NCBI RefSeq assembly: GCF_040813715.1
Contig: NZ_JBFOCH010000015.1
Source of the DNA: Mesorhizobium_K marinum
GTDB taxonomy: Bacteria > Pseudomonadota > Alphaproteobacteria > Rhizobiales > Rhizobiaceae
Reading direction: 5' to 3' (one strand)
Length of the DNA stretch: 64,000 nt
Part shown: piece by piece, positions 9,494 through 19,200 of the stretch
Numbering within the stretch: position 1 is the first letter of the stretch
Layout of the letters: every line of letters starts with the position of its first letter
Notes under the pieces: generated by a model
Told to the model about the DNA's origin: nothing
Database searches by the model: none
The model's input: the letters and a program-made list of their open reading frames with translations, nothing else
Program-made: the position numbers and the translations under genes

Positions 9494-10012
9494 ATGCTGC
9501 GGCGTTACCTGGGGGTGGCGGCCATGGAAGGCGATGGCGACCGGATGGAAAGGGCCCAGCGCTACGTGCTCGGCCTGATGGACGACGAAGAGCGCGAGCG
9601 CGCCGAGCGCGACCTCGAGACCGACCACGCGCTTCGCGAGGCGATGGTGGAGATGGCGGGGCGCATGCGCGTGTTCGAGCGACGGCCGGCCGCCGAGGCG
9701 GCAGTGGACGGCGTGCATCCCGACGACTGGCGGCTGCTCAAGGAACGGCTGGAGGCGATGCCGCAGATGCGCCCGGCGGCGGCGCCCGGGCCAGTGCAAC
9801 CGGCAGAGGAAAGGGATCAGCAGGTCGCGGAGAAGCCGGTCACCTTCGGGCGGCGTCGCTCCGACCGGATGCCGCCCCCTCCGCCGCCGCCGGCGGCCGC
9901 CGCGGGGACGCACGGAACCGGCCTGCATTCGGTTCCCGGCAGGCGGGCGCTGCTTCTTGCACTCTGCCTGATCGCCGCTTTTGCGCTCGGCTTCATCGCG
10001 GGCAGGCTGTGA
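9494..10012 (+). CDS. Single-pass membrane protein, anti-sigma-like N-terminus
   Basis: 172-aa product not assigned to a named family. The N-terminal third (about residues 18-55, MERAQRYVLGLMDDEERE and on) resembles the start of RskA-type anti-sigma factors. A proline-rich linker (PPPPPPP near residue 130) follows, then one C-terminal transmembrane helix (about residues 150-170). An internal ATG at 9524 is an alternative start. No sigma-factor gene is visible next to it. A second, slightly different copy of its C-terminal end lies at 10420-10536 beyond the gap, which is a scaffold duplication. Confidence 0.6.
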   Translation: MLRRYLGVAAMEGDGDRMERAQRYVLGLMDDEERERAERDLETDHALREAMVEMAGRMRVFERRPAAEAAVDGVHPDDWRLLKERLEAMPQMRPAAAPGPVQPAEERDQQVAEKPVTFGRRRSDRMPPPPPPPAAAAGTHGTGLHSVPGRRALLLALCLIAAFALGFIAGRL

Positions 10013-10062
10013 ACACCGCTGCGTGACGGCCCGGGCACGGTGCCGGGCGAGGGGGCGGCATG

Positions 10063-10095
10063 AAAAAAAGGCCGCCGGGATCGCTCCCGGCGGCC
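10063..10095 (-). terminator. Rho-independent terminator (first copy)
   Basis: An 11-bp perfect GC-rich stem (GGCCGCCGGGA / TCCCGGCGGCC, loop TCGC) at 10070-10095 is followed on the minus strand by seven T residues (the A run at 10063-10069). It sits just downstream of the binding-protein stop codon. Confidence 0.85.
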
Positions 10096-10117
10096 GCATG
10101 CGCAAAGGGACTGCCTG

Positions 10118-10249
10118 TCAGTAGGGGCAGGCGTCGTCAGACATGTAGTCGTGGACGGTGATGGTGCCGGCGATGATGTCGGCCTTGGCCTTTTCGGCCG
10201 CCGCCTTCATCTCCGGCGTGATCAGGTCCTTGTTGTTGTCGTCGAGCGC
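10118..10249 (-). pseudogene. Duplicated 3' end of the BMP binding-protein gene at a gap edge
   Basis: This repeats the last 43 codons and stop of the gene at 10641-11630 and runs into the N gap. It is best read as an overlapping contig end rather than a second gene. Confidence 0.8.
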
Positions 10250-10419
10250 NNNNNNNNNNNNNNNNNNNNNNNNNNNNNNNNNNNNNNNNNNNNNNNNNNN
10301 NNNNNNNNNNNNNNNNNNNNNNNNNNNNNNNNNNNNNNNNNNNNNNNNNNNNNNNNNNNNNNNNNNNNNNNNNNNNNNNNNNNNNNNNNNNNNNNNNNNN
10401 NNNNNNNNNNNNNNNNNNN
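10250..10419. other. Assembly gap (170 N)
   Basis: The only multi-base gap in the window. The sequence to its right (10420-10772) repeats, with a few base changes, the end of the membrane-protein gene, the terminator and the binding-protein 3' end seen to its left. The true gap may therefore be negative (overlapping contigs). Confidence 0.95.
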
Positions 10420-10536
10420 GCCGCCGCGGGGACGCACGGAACCGGCCTGCATTCGGTTCCCGGCAGGCGGGCGCTGCTTCTTGCACTCTGCCTGATCGCC
10501 GCCTTTGTGCTCGGCTTCATCGCGGGAAGGCTGTGA
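10420..10536 (+). pseudogene. Duplicated 3' end of the membrane-protein gene
   Basis: Repeats the last part of the gene at 9494-10012 with several silent or conservative differences (for example GCG to GTG, and GGC to GGA near the end). It is a contig-overlap duplicate. Confidence 0.75.
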
Positions 10537-10585
10537 ACGCCGCTGCGTGACGGCCCGGGCACGGTGCCGGGCGAGGGGCGGCATG

Positions 10586-10618
10586 AAAAAAAGGCCGCCG
10601 GGATCGCTCCCGGCGGCC
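10586..10618 (-). terminator. Rho-independent terminator of the nucleoside binding-protein gene
   Basis: Identical 11-bp stem at 10593-10618 with a T7 tail on the minus strand (A run at 10586-10592). It lies 22 bp beyond the binding-protein stop and isolates that gene from the plus-strand genes. Confidence 0.88.
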
Positions 10619-10640
10619 GCATGCGCAAAGGGACTGCCTG

Positions 10641-11630
10641 TCAGTAGGGGCAGGCGTCGTCAGACATGTAGTCGTGGACGGTGATGGTGCCGGCGATGAT
10701 GTCGGCCTTGGCCTTTTCGGCCGCCGCCTTCATCTCCGGCGTGATCAGGTCCTTGTTGTTGTCGTCGAGCGCGTAGTCGACACCGCCTTCCTTGAGGCCG
10801 AGGTTGTTGATGCCGCCGGCGAGCTTGCCGTCCTTGGCGTCCATGAAGGCGCCGTAGACCGCGGTGTCGACGCGCTTCAGCATCGAGGTCAGCACCTTGC
10901 CGGGCTGCAGGCCGTTCTGGTTCGAATCGACGCCGACGCCGAGCTTGCCGGCATCAGCCGCCGCCTGCAGAACGCCGACGCCGGTGCCGCCGGCCGCGGC
11001 GTAGATCACGTCGGCGCCCTGGTCGATCTGCGTCTTGGCGATCTCGCCGCCCTTGGTCGGGTCGTTCCAGGCGGCCGGCGTGTCGCCTGTCATGTTCTGG
11101 ATGACCTCGGTCGCGCCGGCGGCCTTGGCGCCGCCGACATAGCCGCAGCCGAAGCGGCGGATGAGCGGGATGTCCATGCCGCCGATGAAGCCGACCTTCT
11201 TGGTGGTCGACGCCATGCCGGCGAGCAGGCCGACGATGTAGGAGCCTTCCTGTTCCTTGAAGACGAGCGAGCGCACGTTCGGCTTGTCGACGACCATGTC
11301 GATGATGGCGAACTGCTGGTCAGGGAAGTCGGTGGCGACCTTGTCGAGCGATTCGGCCCAGGAGAAGCCGGCCATGACGATCGGATTGCGGCCGTCCTCG
11401 GCGAAGCGGCGCAGCGCCTGCTCGCGCTGCGAGGCGTTGGAAACTTCGAACTCGACATACTCGATGCCGGTCTCGGACTTGAACTTTTCGGCGCCGTTGT
11501 AGGCGGCCTCGTTGAACGACTTGTCGAACTTGCCGCCGAGGTCATAGAGCAGCGCCGGCTTGATGTCCTGCGCGTGGGCCGAGAAGGACAACGCGGTCGC
11601 GGCCAGGAGGCCGAACAAAATACGTTTCAT
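10641..11630 (-). CDS. BMP family nucleoside-binding protein (ABC transporter)
   Basis: 329-aa periplasmic substrate-binding protein of the basic membrane protein/PnrA family. An N-terminal signal peptide (MKRILFGLLAATALSFSAHA, cleavage after AHA) precedes the mature LLYDLGGKFDKSFNEAAYNG block. This block and GFSWAESLDKVA/GADVIYAAAGGTGVG are typical of nucleoside-binding members. No lipobox cysteine is seen. It ends in a strong terminator. The ATPase and permeases lie further along the same strand, separated by the plus-strand genes at 9198-10012, so the binding protein has its own transcript. Confidence 0.92.
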   Translation of the reverse strand: MKRILFGLLAATALSFSAHAQDIKPALLYDLGGKFDKSFNEAAYNGAEKFKSETGIEYVEFEVSNASQREQALRRFAEDGRNPIVMAGFSWAESLDKVATDFPDQQFAIIDMVVDKPNVRSLVFKEQEGSYIVGLLAGMASTTKKVGFIGGMDIPLIRRFGCGYVGGAKAAGATEVIQNMTGDTPAAWNDPTKGGEIAKTQIDQGADVIYAAAGGTGVGVLQAAADAGKLGVGVDSNQNGLQPGKVLTSMLKRVDTAVYGAFMDAKDGKLAGGINNLGLKEGGVDYALDDNNKDLITPEMKAAAEKAKADIIAGTITVHDYMSDDACPY

Positions 11631-11934
11631 GTGATCCACACCCTGTCGGTTTGTCTTTTTTACGGAATGCCCGGCGTCGGCCGGGTCGCCGGCCTCTGCG
11701 GGCACATGGCAGGGGAACGCACCCTCCGCTCATGCGGCAATCTTGCACGGCCAAAAACAAAATTCACGCGGAATCTTGACCAACTGGAAAAGGGACGGGT
11801 GCGGCGGGCGCCAAAAAAATGTCCGGCCGCTTGGGGCAGCCGGACAGGCAGGACGGGCTATGNAGCGGGCGCCAAAAAAATGCCCGGCCGCTTGGGCGGC
11901 CGGACAGGCAGGACGGGCTATGGCGCCCGCAGGC
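11631..11934. other. Intergenic region with an assembly join (N at 11863)
   Basis: The stretch of about 60 bp before the N is repeated after it with a few differences. Both copies carry a hairpin plus A run, described as the msrA terminator. The binding-protein promoter should lie at 11631-11760, but no convincing -35/-10 pair is seen. Confidence 0.6.
11874..11903 (-). terminator. Rho-independent terminator downstream of msrA
   Basis: A perfect 8-bp stem CCGGCCGC-TTGG-GCGGCCGG (11884-11903) is followed on the minus strand by seven T residues (11880-11874), 31 bp after the msrA stop. A slightly altered copy lies before the N at 11863. Confidence 0.85.
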
Positions 11935-12600
11935 TCAGGCCGCCGGCACGGCCGGCAGCGCGCAGGCGACGCCGGTCCCCTTCAGATTGCAATAGCCGTA
12001 GGGGTTCTTCGCCAGGTACTGCTGGTGCTCTGCCTCGGCGAAGTAGAAGGCCGGCGCCGGCGCGATCTCGGTGGTGATCCGGCCGCGGCCGGCCGCCTTG
12101 AGCGCCGCTTCGTAGGCGTCCTTCGACGCCTGCGCGGCTGCCAGCTGCTCGGCTCCGAAGGCGTAGATCGCCGAGCGGTAGGTGGTGCCGACGTCGTTGC
12201 CCTGGCGCATGCCCTGGGTCGGGTCGTGCGCCTCCCAGAAGATCTTCAGCAGGTCGGCGTAGGAGACGATTCGCGGGTCGAACACCACCAGCACCACCTC
12301 GGCGTGACCGGTCATGCCCGTGCAGGTCTCCTGGTAGGTCGGGTTGGGCGTGGTGCCGCCGGCATAGCCGACCGCCGTGACCCAGACGCCGTCGGTCTCC
12401 CAGAACATGCGTTCCGCGCCCCAGAAGCAGCCGAGGCCGAACATCGCGGTTTCGAGGCCTTCCGGGTAGGGGCCCGTGAGCGGCCGGCCCGAGACGAAAT
12501 GGTCGCTCGCCGTCGGGATGGGGCGGTCGCGGCCCGGCAACGCCTCGCCGGGCTTGGGCATCTGGATCTTCTTGTTCAGCATGTCACTGAGGAAAAACAC
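11935..12600 (-). CDS. msrA: Peptide methionine sulfoxide reductase MsrA
   Basis: Reduces methionine-S-sulfoxide in proteins using thioredoxin. The 221-aa protein has the active-site motif GCFWGAE (about residues 57-63), the YAGGTTPNPTYQETCTGMTGHAE block, and YCNLKG with the resolving cysteine near the C-terminus. It is the longer (E. coli-like) type with an N-terminal ALPGRD extension. The GTG at 12600 is preferred because AAGGAG lies 6 bases upstream. An internal ATG at 12582 lacks one. Confidence 0.94.
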   Translation of the reverse strand: MFFLSDMLNKKIQMPKPGEALPGRDRPIPTASDHFVSGRPLTGPYPEGLETAMFGLGCFWGAERMFWETDGVWVTAVGYAGGTTPNPTYQETCTGMTGHAEVVLVVFDPRIVSYADLLKIFWEAHDPTQGMRQGNDVGTTYRSAIYAFGAEQLAAAQASKDAYEAALKAAGRGRITTEIAPAPAFYFAEAEHQQYLAKNPYGYCNLKGTGVACALPAVPAA

Positions 12601-12642
12601 TGGAATCTCCTTGTTGGGCGGCGCCAGGGCGCCTGCCTGGCC

Positions 12643-12969
12643 TCAGCGTTCGGCGACGAAGCGCCCGATGCGCCGTTCCGGCCGGCGGCCGATGGCGTAG
12701 AGCAGGAAGGCGAGCACGCCGAACACGGCAAAACCCGGCTGGTCGAGCAGGGACGTCATGATCGGGTTCCAGACCAGCGGGTGGGTGTTCTCCACGATGA
12801 AGACGCGGACCTGCTCGAGCGTGCCCGGCGACACGCTCGCCCAGCTGTCCCTGAGCGGGGTGAGCACGAGGCGCGACGCGGCGATGGTGCGGGTGACGTC
12901 GAGCACCGCCATGATAACGGCGACGGCCAGCGCGAAGGTCGCCATCAGCCGGAACAGGAAGCGGAACAT
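12643..12969 (-). CDS. Small two-helix membrane protein, unknown
   Basis: 108-aa product with hydrophobic segments at about residues 5-24 and 80-97, separated by a polar stretch that includes LEQVRVFIVENTHPLVW. No family recognised. It lies 42 bp upstream of msrA on the same strand and may share its transcript. Confidence 0.65.
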   Translation of the reverse strand: MFRFLFRLMATFALAVAVIMAVLDVTRTIAASRLVLTPLRDSWASVSPGTLEQVRVFIVENTHPLVWNPIMTSLLDQPGFAVFGVLAFLLYAIGRRPERRIGRFVAER

Positions 12970-13214
12970 GGCAATCCTTCTGCTGGCGCCGCGCCGGGGC
13001 GTCGATCCTGCGCCCGCCGGTCCGGCCGATCTGTGTGGAGCATGGCTGACAGATATTGCGTCGGGCGCGTTTCCGCAACGTCCGACCGCATTTTCGGCCG
13101 CGCCGGCCGCGTCGGCCGGCCGGGCGAACGAATAATGCACACCGGCCTTGGCATTCGGCGCGGGATCGACTAGATCAGCCCCGCGCCGGCAAAGCTTCCA
13201 GGCCCGGCGCGCGC

Positions 13215-13304
13215 GGAGAGGTGGCCGAGTGGTCGAAGGCGCACGCCTGGAAAGTGTGTAGGCGGGGAACCGTCTCGCGGGTTCGAATCCCGCTCTCTCC
13301 GCCA
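13215..13304 (+). tRNA. tRNA-Ser (GGA)
   Basis: A 90-nt serine tRNA with an extended variable arm. The acceptor arm GGAGAGG pairs with TCTCTCC, followed by discriminator G and an encoded CCA. The anticodon loop reads CTGGAAA (anticodon GGA), and the T loop is GTTCGAATC. It closely resembles serW-type tRNAs. Its 3' end is the integration site of the element that follows. Confidence 0.97.
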
Positions 13305-13472
13305 TGAACATAATAGAATCAGTAAGATATTTGATATTTATAATACCCGCCAACCGTCCCGCCGATGCGGGGTGCGCTTATCGGCGACAATCTGAGACCT
13401 ACCCCGCAAGCAAATGCCCACCCATCGGCGCGACGGCAGCGTTGACCGAATGAGTCCTATTCGAACTATCCA
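13291..13472 (+). repeat. Left direct repeat (attL) at the tRNA-Ser 3' end
   Basis: These 182 bases match 33986-34167 with a single mismatch (G at 13306, A at 34001). The first 15 bases (13291-13305) are the tRNA 3' end plus one base and form the likely recombination core. An N at 13473 cuts the repeat. A repeat this much longer than the tRNA tail suggests either an empty-site contig or tandem related elements. Confidence 0.85.
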
Positions 13473-14250
13473 NAAATGCAGCGCAACATATTGAAATAAA
13501 ATAACTTCATGTCTGGAAGCTTACGGTCAGCCCCTACGCAGCCCCTAAATTCTTGGCGCTGCCGGCGGCAGAGGGACGCGCACTGACGAACCCGTCAATC
13601 TGACAACGTGTGGCCGGCTTGGACGCCCCGGACATGGCGGCACCGCTGCCACGCAGGCACCCCCCCCCCGGCCTCGCCCGATTGCGCGTCGGTTTCGCTT
13701 ACCTAGCTACGTCGACAAAGTGNTTTGATATTTATAATACCCGCCAACCGTCCCGCCGATGCGGGGTGCGCTTATCGGCGACAATCTGAGACCTACCCCG
13801 CAAGCAAATGCCCACCCATCGGCGCGACGGCAGCGTTGACCGAATGAGTCCTATTCGAACTATCCAAATGTCCGACCTGGCATCCCGCCCCTCCCATGAT
13901 CGCGCGCTCGGTATCGCCCGAACGACCGGGGAGGTGCGTATTGTGAGATGTCAAATTTCAAAAAAGCCCGGCCGTCCAGTTCTCAGTGGCCGCATCAACC
14001 CGATGACGGGGNGCGCGTCGGTTTCGCTTACCTAGCTACGTCGACAAAGTGCGCACTGCCCCAACTTTTTGACAGAACGGTCAAACGAAACGACGCGAGG
14101 CTCCTTCGGCCGCTCGGTGGGAATCCTGGCGAACCTTGCCCGTCGGTTGTTTGGCAAGCGTCGACGGAATACGAGAGAACCGCTAGTTGGGGCCGCAACT
14201 CCTGCCGCCAACGTATAGCCGACCCTAAATTCCTTCAGTTTTTTTGGTTC
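13473..14250. other. Gene-free left end of the element with three assembly joins
   Basis: Fragment 13474-13722 ends with about 39 bases that recur at 14013-14053, so it probably runs straight into the element body. Between them, 13724-14011 is a further copy of the attR-flanking repeat (matches about 34025-34312 with scattered differences) and is probably misplaced. A run of ten C at 13660-13669 may mark a contig weakness. No gene is supported here. Confidence 0.6.
13530..13549 (+). repeat. Paired GCCCCTA repeats, left element end (candidate integrase arm sites)
   Basis: Two GCCCCTA copies start at 13530 and 13541, 11 bp apart, the second extended to GCCCCTAAA. The same pair with the same spacing and orientation occurs at 33838-33857 near the right end. 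Arm-type sites for P4-like integrases are commonly short spaced repeats, so this role is inferred. Confidence 0.5.
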
Positions 14251-16227
14251 CTACCCGACAAACTCCACAACGTCCCTCATGCGCGACGAGACAAGACGGA
14301 TAACACGAGCCAAGTCGCTGCCCTCGTTTCGAAGCGTAATCACCAATGTGTCAATTGGACGGGTAAGCGGAATCATGCACCAGCGCCAAGCAACTGTGTC
14401 GGCGTTGGCTTCAGGGTCGATCACCGAACCTTGGGCTTCAAGATCGGCAAGTGCTGTTCCCCGCTTGAGCGCCCAAAACTCATCAAGGCCATCCAGGATG
14501 GCAGCCCACCCTTCTAGTCCACGGCACGATTCGTACTGCACTATACGAAGACTAGCTGTCGATCGGGGGAAGGTGCGACGCGTTGCATCGTCGACGCCAT
14601 CCCATGCCTCCCACAACTTGGCTTCGAACGCTTGGGCGAGTTCGCTTCGACGGACTCCACCTTCTATGGAAGTTGCCGCAGGCGGAATGCAATGCAGAAG
14701 GTCCACAGGCATATTGCCGGCTTCGATGGCTTGGCGAAGTATTTTTTGTTGCAAGTCGTCAAGTCTGGCGTAGTCCCCAGGCGCGACGATGACCCTGCCG
14801 CCCGGCGCTTGCTTGTTCGGCGTGACGTGCCATTGGAAGCCTGCCTCCTCGGCAACCGTATTGAGGAAGCGGCAGAGGTTAGCCTTCATGCGCAGTCCCT
14901 CGCGAAGGCTCTTGGTCCTCACCTGCGAAGAAGCGGCGGCAACTTGTGCCTGCCAGTTAGTTGCCGCGCCGCGTACGAGTTGTGAGACACCATCCACCAG
15001 CGCGATTCTTGCCGGACCATAGAGCCTTGCTAGCAAGTCTGCTTCCGCTTGCGGCCAATCCTGTGCCTCGTCGACAAGTATGGCATCGAAGGCCAGATCA
15101 AGCGGATCAGAGGCTATAGCGCGCGCGACTTCATCCGGTTGGAGCGCTCCTTCGTCGAAGTACCTAAGCGCCTCGCTGCACTTCCCTTCATATTCACCGA
15201 AGTTCACTTCGCCGGCTCGGGCGAGACCCAGTCGAAGTAGCCAAGAGTGCATGAAGGACATTACCGTGCGCACGCGGATTCCCCCGGCTTCGCCATCGCC
15301 CGGGATGCCCATTAATGCGAGCGTCCTTTGGATGTCGGCAGCAAGGGCAGTGTTGTAGGTGAGGACAAGCGAGCGCGTGCCTCGCGACTGGAAGGCTTCG
15401 TACGCGGCCTGCAACATGAGGATCGTCTTGCCGGTTCCGCCGTTCCCACGGATGTGAACGCGTTCGTTTCCTAGCAGCTCGGCAATCTCGCGTGCCTCGG
15501 TCGGCCGTGCCGCGATGCGATCCATGCGCCTGCGGTCAAGATTGGAAGGAATGAGCGGCGTTAGCAGCGAACTGGCAAGGATGCTTTGCATGGTCTCGTG
15601 GTCTCCAGATGAGATCACATATTCGTCTCCATGCTTTCGTAGTTCCCCGACCGTGGCCATTGCCATCAGCAAGGCCGACGCATCGAAAGTGGCGGGGACT
15701 GCTCCCGCTTGGGGATGCTGGATGCCGCGATGCCGTGGGAGTTCGTTGATCCCTCGAAGGATAACGGAGCGATAGACCCAAGGATTGGTCCCGGTGGTTT
15801 CTCGCAGATATTGGCGCAGGGAATAGAGTTGGGCGTCGTTTTGGTCGGTGGCGCTCTTCCAGCCGTCCTTGTACTTGACGCTTACGCCGCCGGCGACGAT
15901 CTGCATGGCGGTTGCAGCATGATCCTTTACCTCGATGGCGGCGACGAAGGACTTCACGCGGACCTTTGCACCGAGCAGGCTATTGCCATCCGCGTCTTTT
16001 ACCGCTGCCTTGGGGATGACATAGCGGCGACCTACGATCATGCCAACGATCACTACGTCGACGTCGCTGACCTTTTGGCCCGAGAGCTTGATGCTAGAAG
16101 CTATCTTAATATGGTCTTCGCTAGCCGGCGTCGCTTCGATTCCTGGCCATGTACGCATGAGAGCGTCGCGGACAAGGAGTGCCGCTTCATGCTCGGGGCT
16201 CCCGGGCTCGCCAATGACCTCGATCAC
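14251..16227 (-). CDS. NERD-like nuclease / UvrD-type helicase, defence operon
   Basis: 658-aa protein joining two activities. The N-terminal region has a PD-(D/E)xK-like arrangement, VSDVDVVIVG (Asp55, Asp57) and AAIEVKDH (Glu99, Lys101), as in NERD nucleases. From about residue 245 follows a superfamily 1 helicase core: Walker A RGNGGTGKT (261-268), then VLTYNTALAADIQ and a Walker B LVDEAQDW. The GTG start at 16227 overlaps the stop of the giant helicase (GTGA). It ends the defence operon and could fill the position of a Druantia accessory gene, though that assignment is uncertain. G+C is lower than in the flanking chromosome. Confidence 0.8.
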   Translation of the reverse strand: MIEVIGEPGSPEHEAALLVRDALMRTWPGIEATPASEDHIKIASSIKLSGQKVSDVDVVIVGMIVGRRYVIPKAAVKDADGNSLLGAKVRVKSFVAAIEVKDHAATAMQIVAGGVSVKYKDGWKSATDQNDAQLYSLRQYLRETTGTNPWVYRSVILRGINELPRHRGIQHPQAGAVPATFDASALLMAMATVGELRKHGDEYVISSGDHETMQSILASSLLTPLIPSNLDRRRMDRIAARPTEAREIAELLGNERVHIRGNGGTGKTILMLQAAYEAFQSRGTRSLVLTYNTALAADIQRTLALMGIPGDGEAGGIRVRTVMSFMHSWLLRLGLARAGEVNFGEYEGKCSEALRYFDEGALQPDEVARAIASDPLDLAFDAILVDEAQDWPQAEADLLARLYGPARIALVDGVSQLVRGAATNWQAQVAAASSQVRTKSLREGLRMKANLCRFLNTVAEEAGFQWHVTPNKQAPGGRVIVAPGDYARLDDLQQKILRQAIEAGNMPVDLLHCIPPAATSIEGGVRRSELAQAFEAKLWEAWDGVDDATRRTFPRSTASLRIVQYESCRGLEGWAAILDGLDEFWALKRGTALADLEAQGSVIDPEANADTVAWRWCMIPLTRPIDTLVITLRNEGSDLARVIRLVSSRMRDVVEFVG

Positions 16228-19200
16228 GATTGAAGCCTGAGATAGTAGGCTGCCATTCGCGAGGCGAAGTCGCGCATGTCGACGAACTCGGGCTGAAGTC
16301 CCTTCGACAGGAGCTCGTCCCGCGCTGCCGATTGCTCGGCTTGCAGGTAGCCTTCCATCGTGTGCCAAAGTGGATGTCCAAGGACCAGTGCCTTTCGGCC
16401 GTTCGAAAGGAAGGCAAGCCCGTTTGCGTAGTCTTCGGTGACAGGCGTGCCTGCATCGGCACAAAGCCTGGTGAAAGCCTTGACGGCAGAATCTTCGGCG
16501 CTGCTTCCAATCCACCTTCCGGCGGGAAGCGGATTGCCTAGAACGAGGTCGGCCATGTCGAGCGCGAGGCGCCAATCAAGTATGCCGTGGCTGAAACGGT
16601 TGGCGTAGTTCCGTAGGCAATCTGGACAAGACCGGTCGCAATCACGTGCGTGATGGTCGGCTTGCCATTTCGGCGAGACGACCGCGTGGTAGGAAAGCAA
16701 CGCTTCTCGCAAGTTGACAGGATTTGCCGCCCACCTTGAGTATCCCGCGCCATTTTCAAGTGCGTCTGCAACAAACACCTGCTCGGTTTCGCAACCGTCC
16801 TTTCGGAAGGGCTGGCGCCCGATACGAAATTCTCCCGGGTCCACGTCAAGGGCGGTAGCAAGCGCAAGCTTCGTGAACTCGGCAAACGACGCGATGGCGC
16901 CGCGCGCCGAAGGTTGATTCCGCACGTCAAGCATTCCTTGCTTGCCCACTCCCGGCGCGCCCTCGATGTAGTAGCTCAGCACGTCGGTTGTGAAGATTGC
17001 CCCGATGGCTCCCCGGGTGAACGGCGTAGCGCCAGGCACGTCATCCCATGGGACATCCTCACGGTAGAGGCGTGGCTCGCGCACGGACACGCGCTCGTAG
17101 GGCTCCTGGAAAAACGCGAAAAGCTGCCCGCGATTATCGTTGACGACGGCCACCGGCCCTTCGCCAAGCGCGATCTTCATCGGCCCGCAACCTTCGTTGC
17201 CGAACACTTGCTCGAAGGCCCGTACGGGCGATGGCAATGCCGGGCCGCGTTGCCTTTGGCCATCGTAATCCTTGCGCCGGAAGGAGGCCAAGAAGCCCTT
17301 GGGCTGGTAAAGAGGGAATGGGTTGGACGGCTGGCCGCAGGTAGCGCATGCATCGGAGGCGTTCGCTGCGATCGTACCGCACGAAGCTTCCGTGCAGCGC
17401 GTGTAGACCAGGGCCGTGCCGAGCGGCTGGGGCTCATTATGAACCCCGTTGGGCCCGTCCTTGCGGAAAACGAAGCCGCAAGCGGTATTGAGCTGCTTGT
17501 CTTTTGGGATTTCGGCGCCCGGTGAAAAAGCCCAAACCGCGTGGTCGAGTGGCCGGTCGCTAATAATAACGTCGTCGAGACGGTTCGGCTTGGCGCGGTC
17601 ATGGAACAAGCTTCGGACCTGAGTCGGGAAGCCGAACATCGGGAGAATGCCTGCCACGGCCAGCCTATGGCTTAGCTCTTCTTGGATGAACTGCGTGCTT
17701 GCGACGACGGCGTCGATCGCAAGGACAAGCTCGTGCCTTGCGTAGGCGACAAGCGCATCGACTTTGCCGTCGAGTGGCGTATGGGCTACTAGGCGTTCGA
17801 CTACGATCGGCACGTCCGGTGAGGAGGCAAGCCAGCTAGCAATTCCGTCCCGATACGTGCTTGCCCAGGCGTCCTTGCGGCCGAATATGCCATGGATGCT
17901 CTCCTCGGTTCGGGCCGGGGCCTGCGGATGCTGCGCGAACGCGCGGCGCAAGCATTCAGCGGAGACCACCCTGCGCACGATTTCTGGCCTTGAAAGATCG
18001 AGCTTTGGTTGCGGGGGGAGATCCCCTGTCATGCGCTCTGGATTGTTGAAGTAGTATTCATCATGCGCCGCGCCACGCGAGATCGTGATGGCGTAGGAGA
18101 AAGCTTGTCCTGCGCGTCCAGCCCGGCCCACGCGCTGTTGGTAGTTGAATCGTTGCGGCGGCATGTTTGCCATCATGACGAGCTTCAAGGAGCCGATGTC
18201 GACGCCGACCTCCATCGTCGTCGTGACGGACAACGCATCAAGCCCATTTATGATAGGCGATTCGCCATCAAGGAAGGCCGTGCCCTTGAACAGCCTCTGC
18301 CGGTTGCGTTGCTCGGAGATGGGCTTTGTTTGTCCGGTCAACTCCGCTGCGGACAACCGATGTGCAGGTTCGCGTGATACCCAAGCGTAGTAATCCTCGC
18401 CAGGGTTTTCGACCCTGCTAAATGTCCTGCAGTCGCAATGCGGGGTGGTGCATGCCGTTATCGGCAAGACCATGGTGCGCCTTGAGCAAGAATCGCAACG
18501 GAATAGCGGACGCTCGCCACGAGGAACGAGCACGAGCTTGAGGCTCGAATGGTTGTTCACCTGCAGCAGCCAGTTTGCGTTGATCACTCCACGGTCTTGG
18601 AGATGGGTCGCTATGTCGGCCCCGAGCTCCTTGGCATCGCGTCCGACGAGGGCGGCAGCTTTTTCGATGTAGGACCTAGCCTTGGCGGGAATGGACGTTG
18701 CCTGCCGCGTTTTCTCGCCAACCATGTTCCGTGCATGACCTAGGATGCGCACGACATTTGCAATGATCCCATTCGCCACAGCCTCTTCGAGGCCGAGAGC
18801 TTGGGCATGGGGACCGTCGACCTCGATGCTGGCCACGCCCATCGATTCCAAGTCGCGGCCAGCTCGGTCGAAGAGGGAATAGGCCAGTTGCAACGAAAAC
18901 TCTTGCATGAGCCGCGTCCGGCCATCGCTTGCAACGGCCGCCGGCAACGGCTCCCAGTCGTCCGGCGATGGTGGGTCGAAGAAGCGCCACCAAGGTGATC
19001 CGTCGTACACCGCGAGGCTTGCGCCGGGCCCTGCCGGATTTTGTCCAAGCGCAACAAGCGAACTGCGCATGCCGGCAAGCAAGGTCGGCCAGGTCGTACG
19101 CGCATCGGATATGCTCGCGTCGTGTCGTTCGATGAGGTCCTTTTCCGCCTTTCCAGCAGCATTCAGCTTGGCCAACTTAACTGCCATGAAGATTCCAGGG

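Noticed and set aside
10118..10536. Second copy of the nucleoside-binding and membrane-protein genes
   Set aside because: Both are partial, lie at the edges of an N gap and repeat neighbouring sequence. Assembly overlap is the simpler explanation.
12643..13353. Long minus-strand frame beginning MAERAGFEPARRF across the tRNA-Ser gene
   Set aside because: This is the well-known false translation of the antisense strand of a serine tRNA. The only real gene in that frame is the short membrane protein from 12969.
13291..14053. CRISPR array or tandem repeat at the repeated blocks after tRNA-Ser
   Set aside because: The repeats are long, few, unevenly placed and explained by att duplication and contig overlap. 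No short regular repeat-spacer pattern is seen anywhere in the window.
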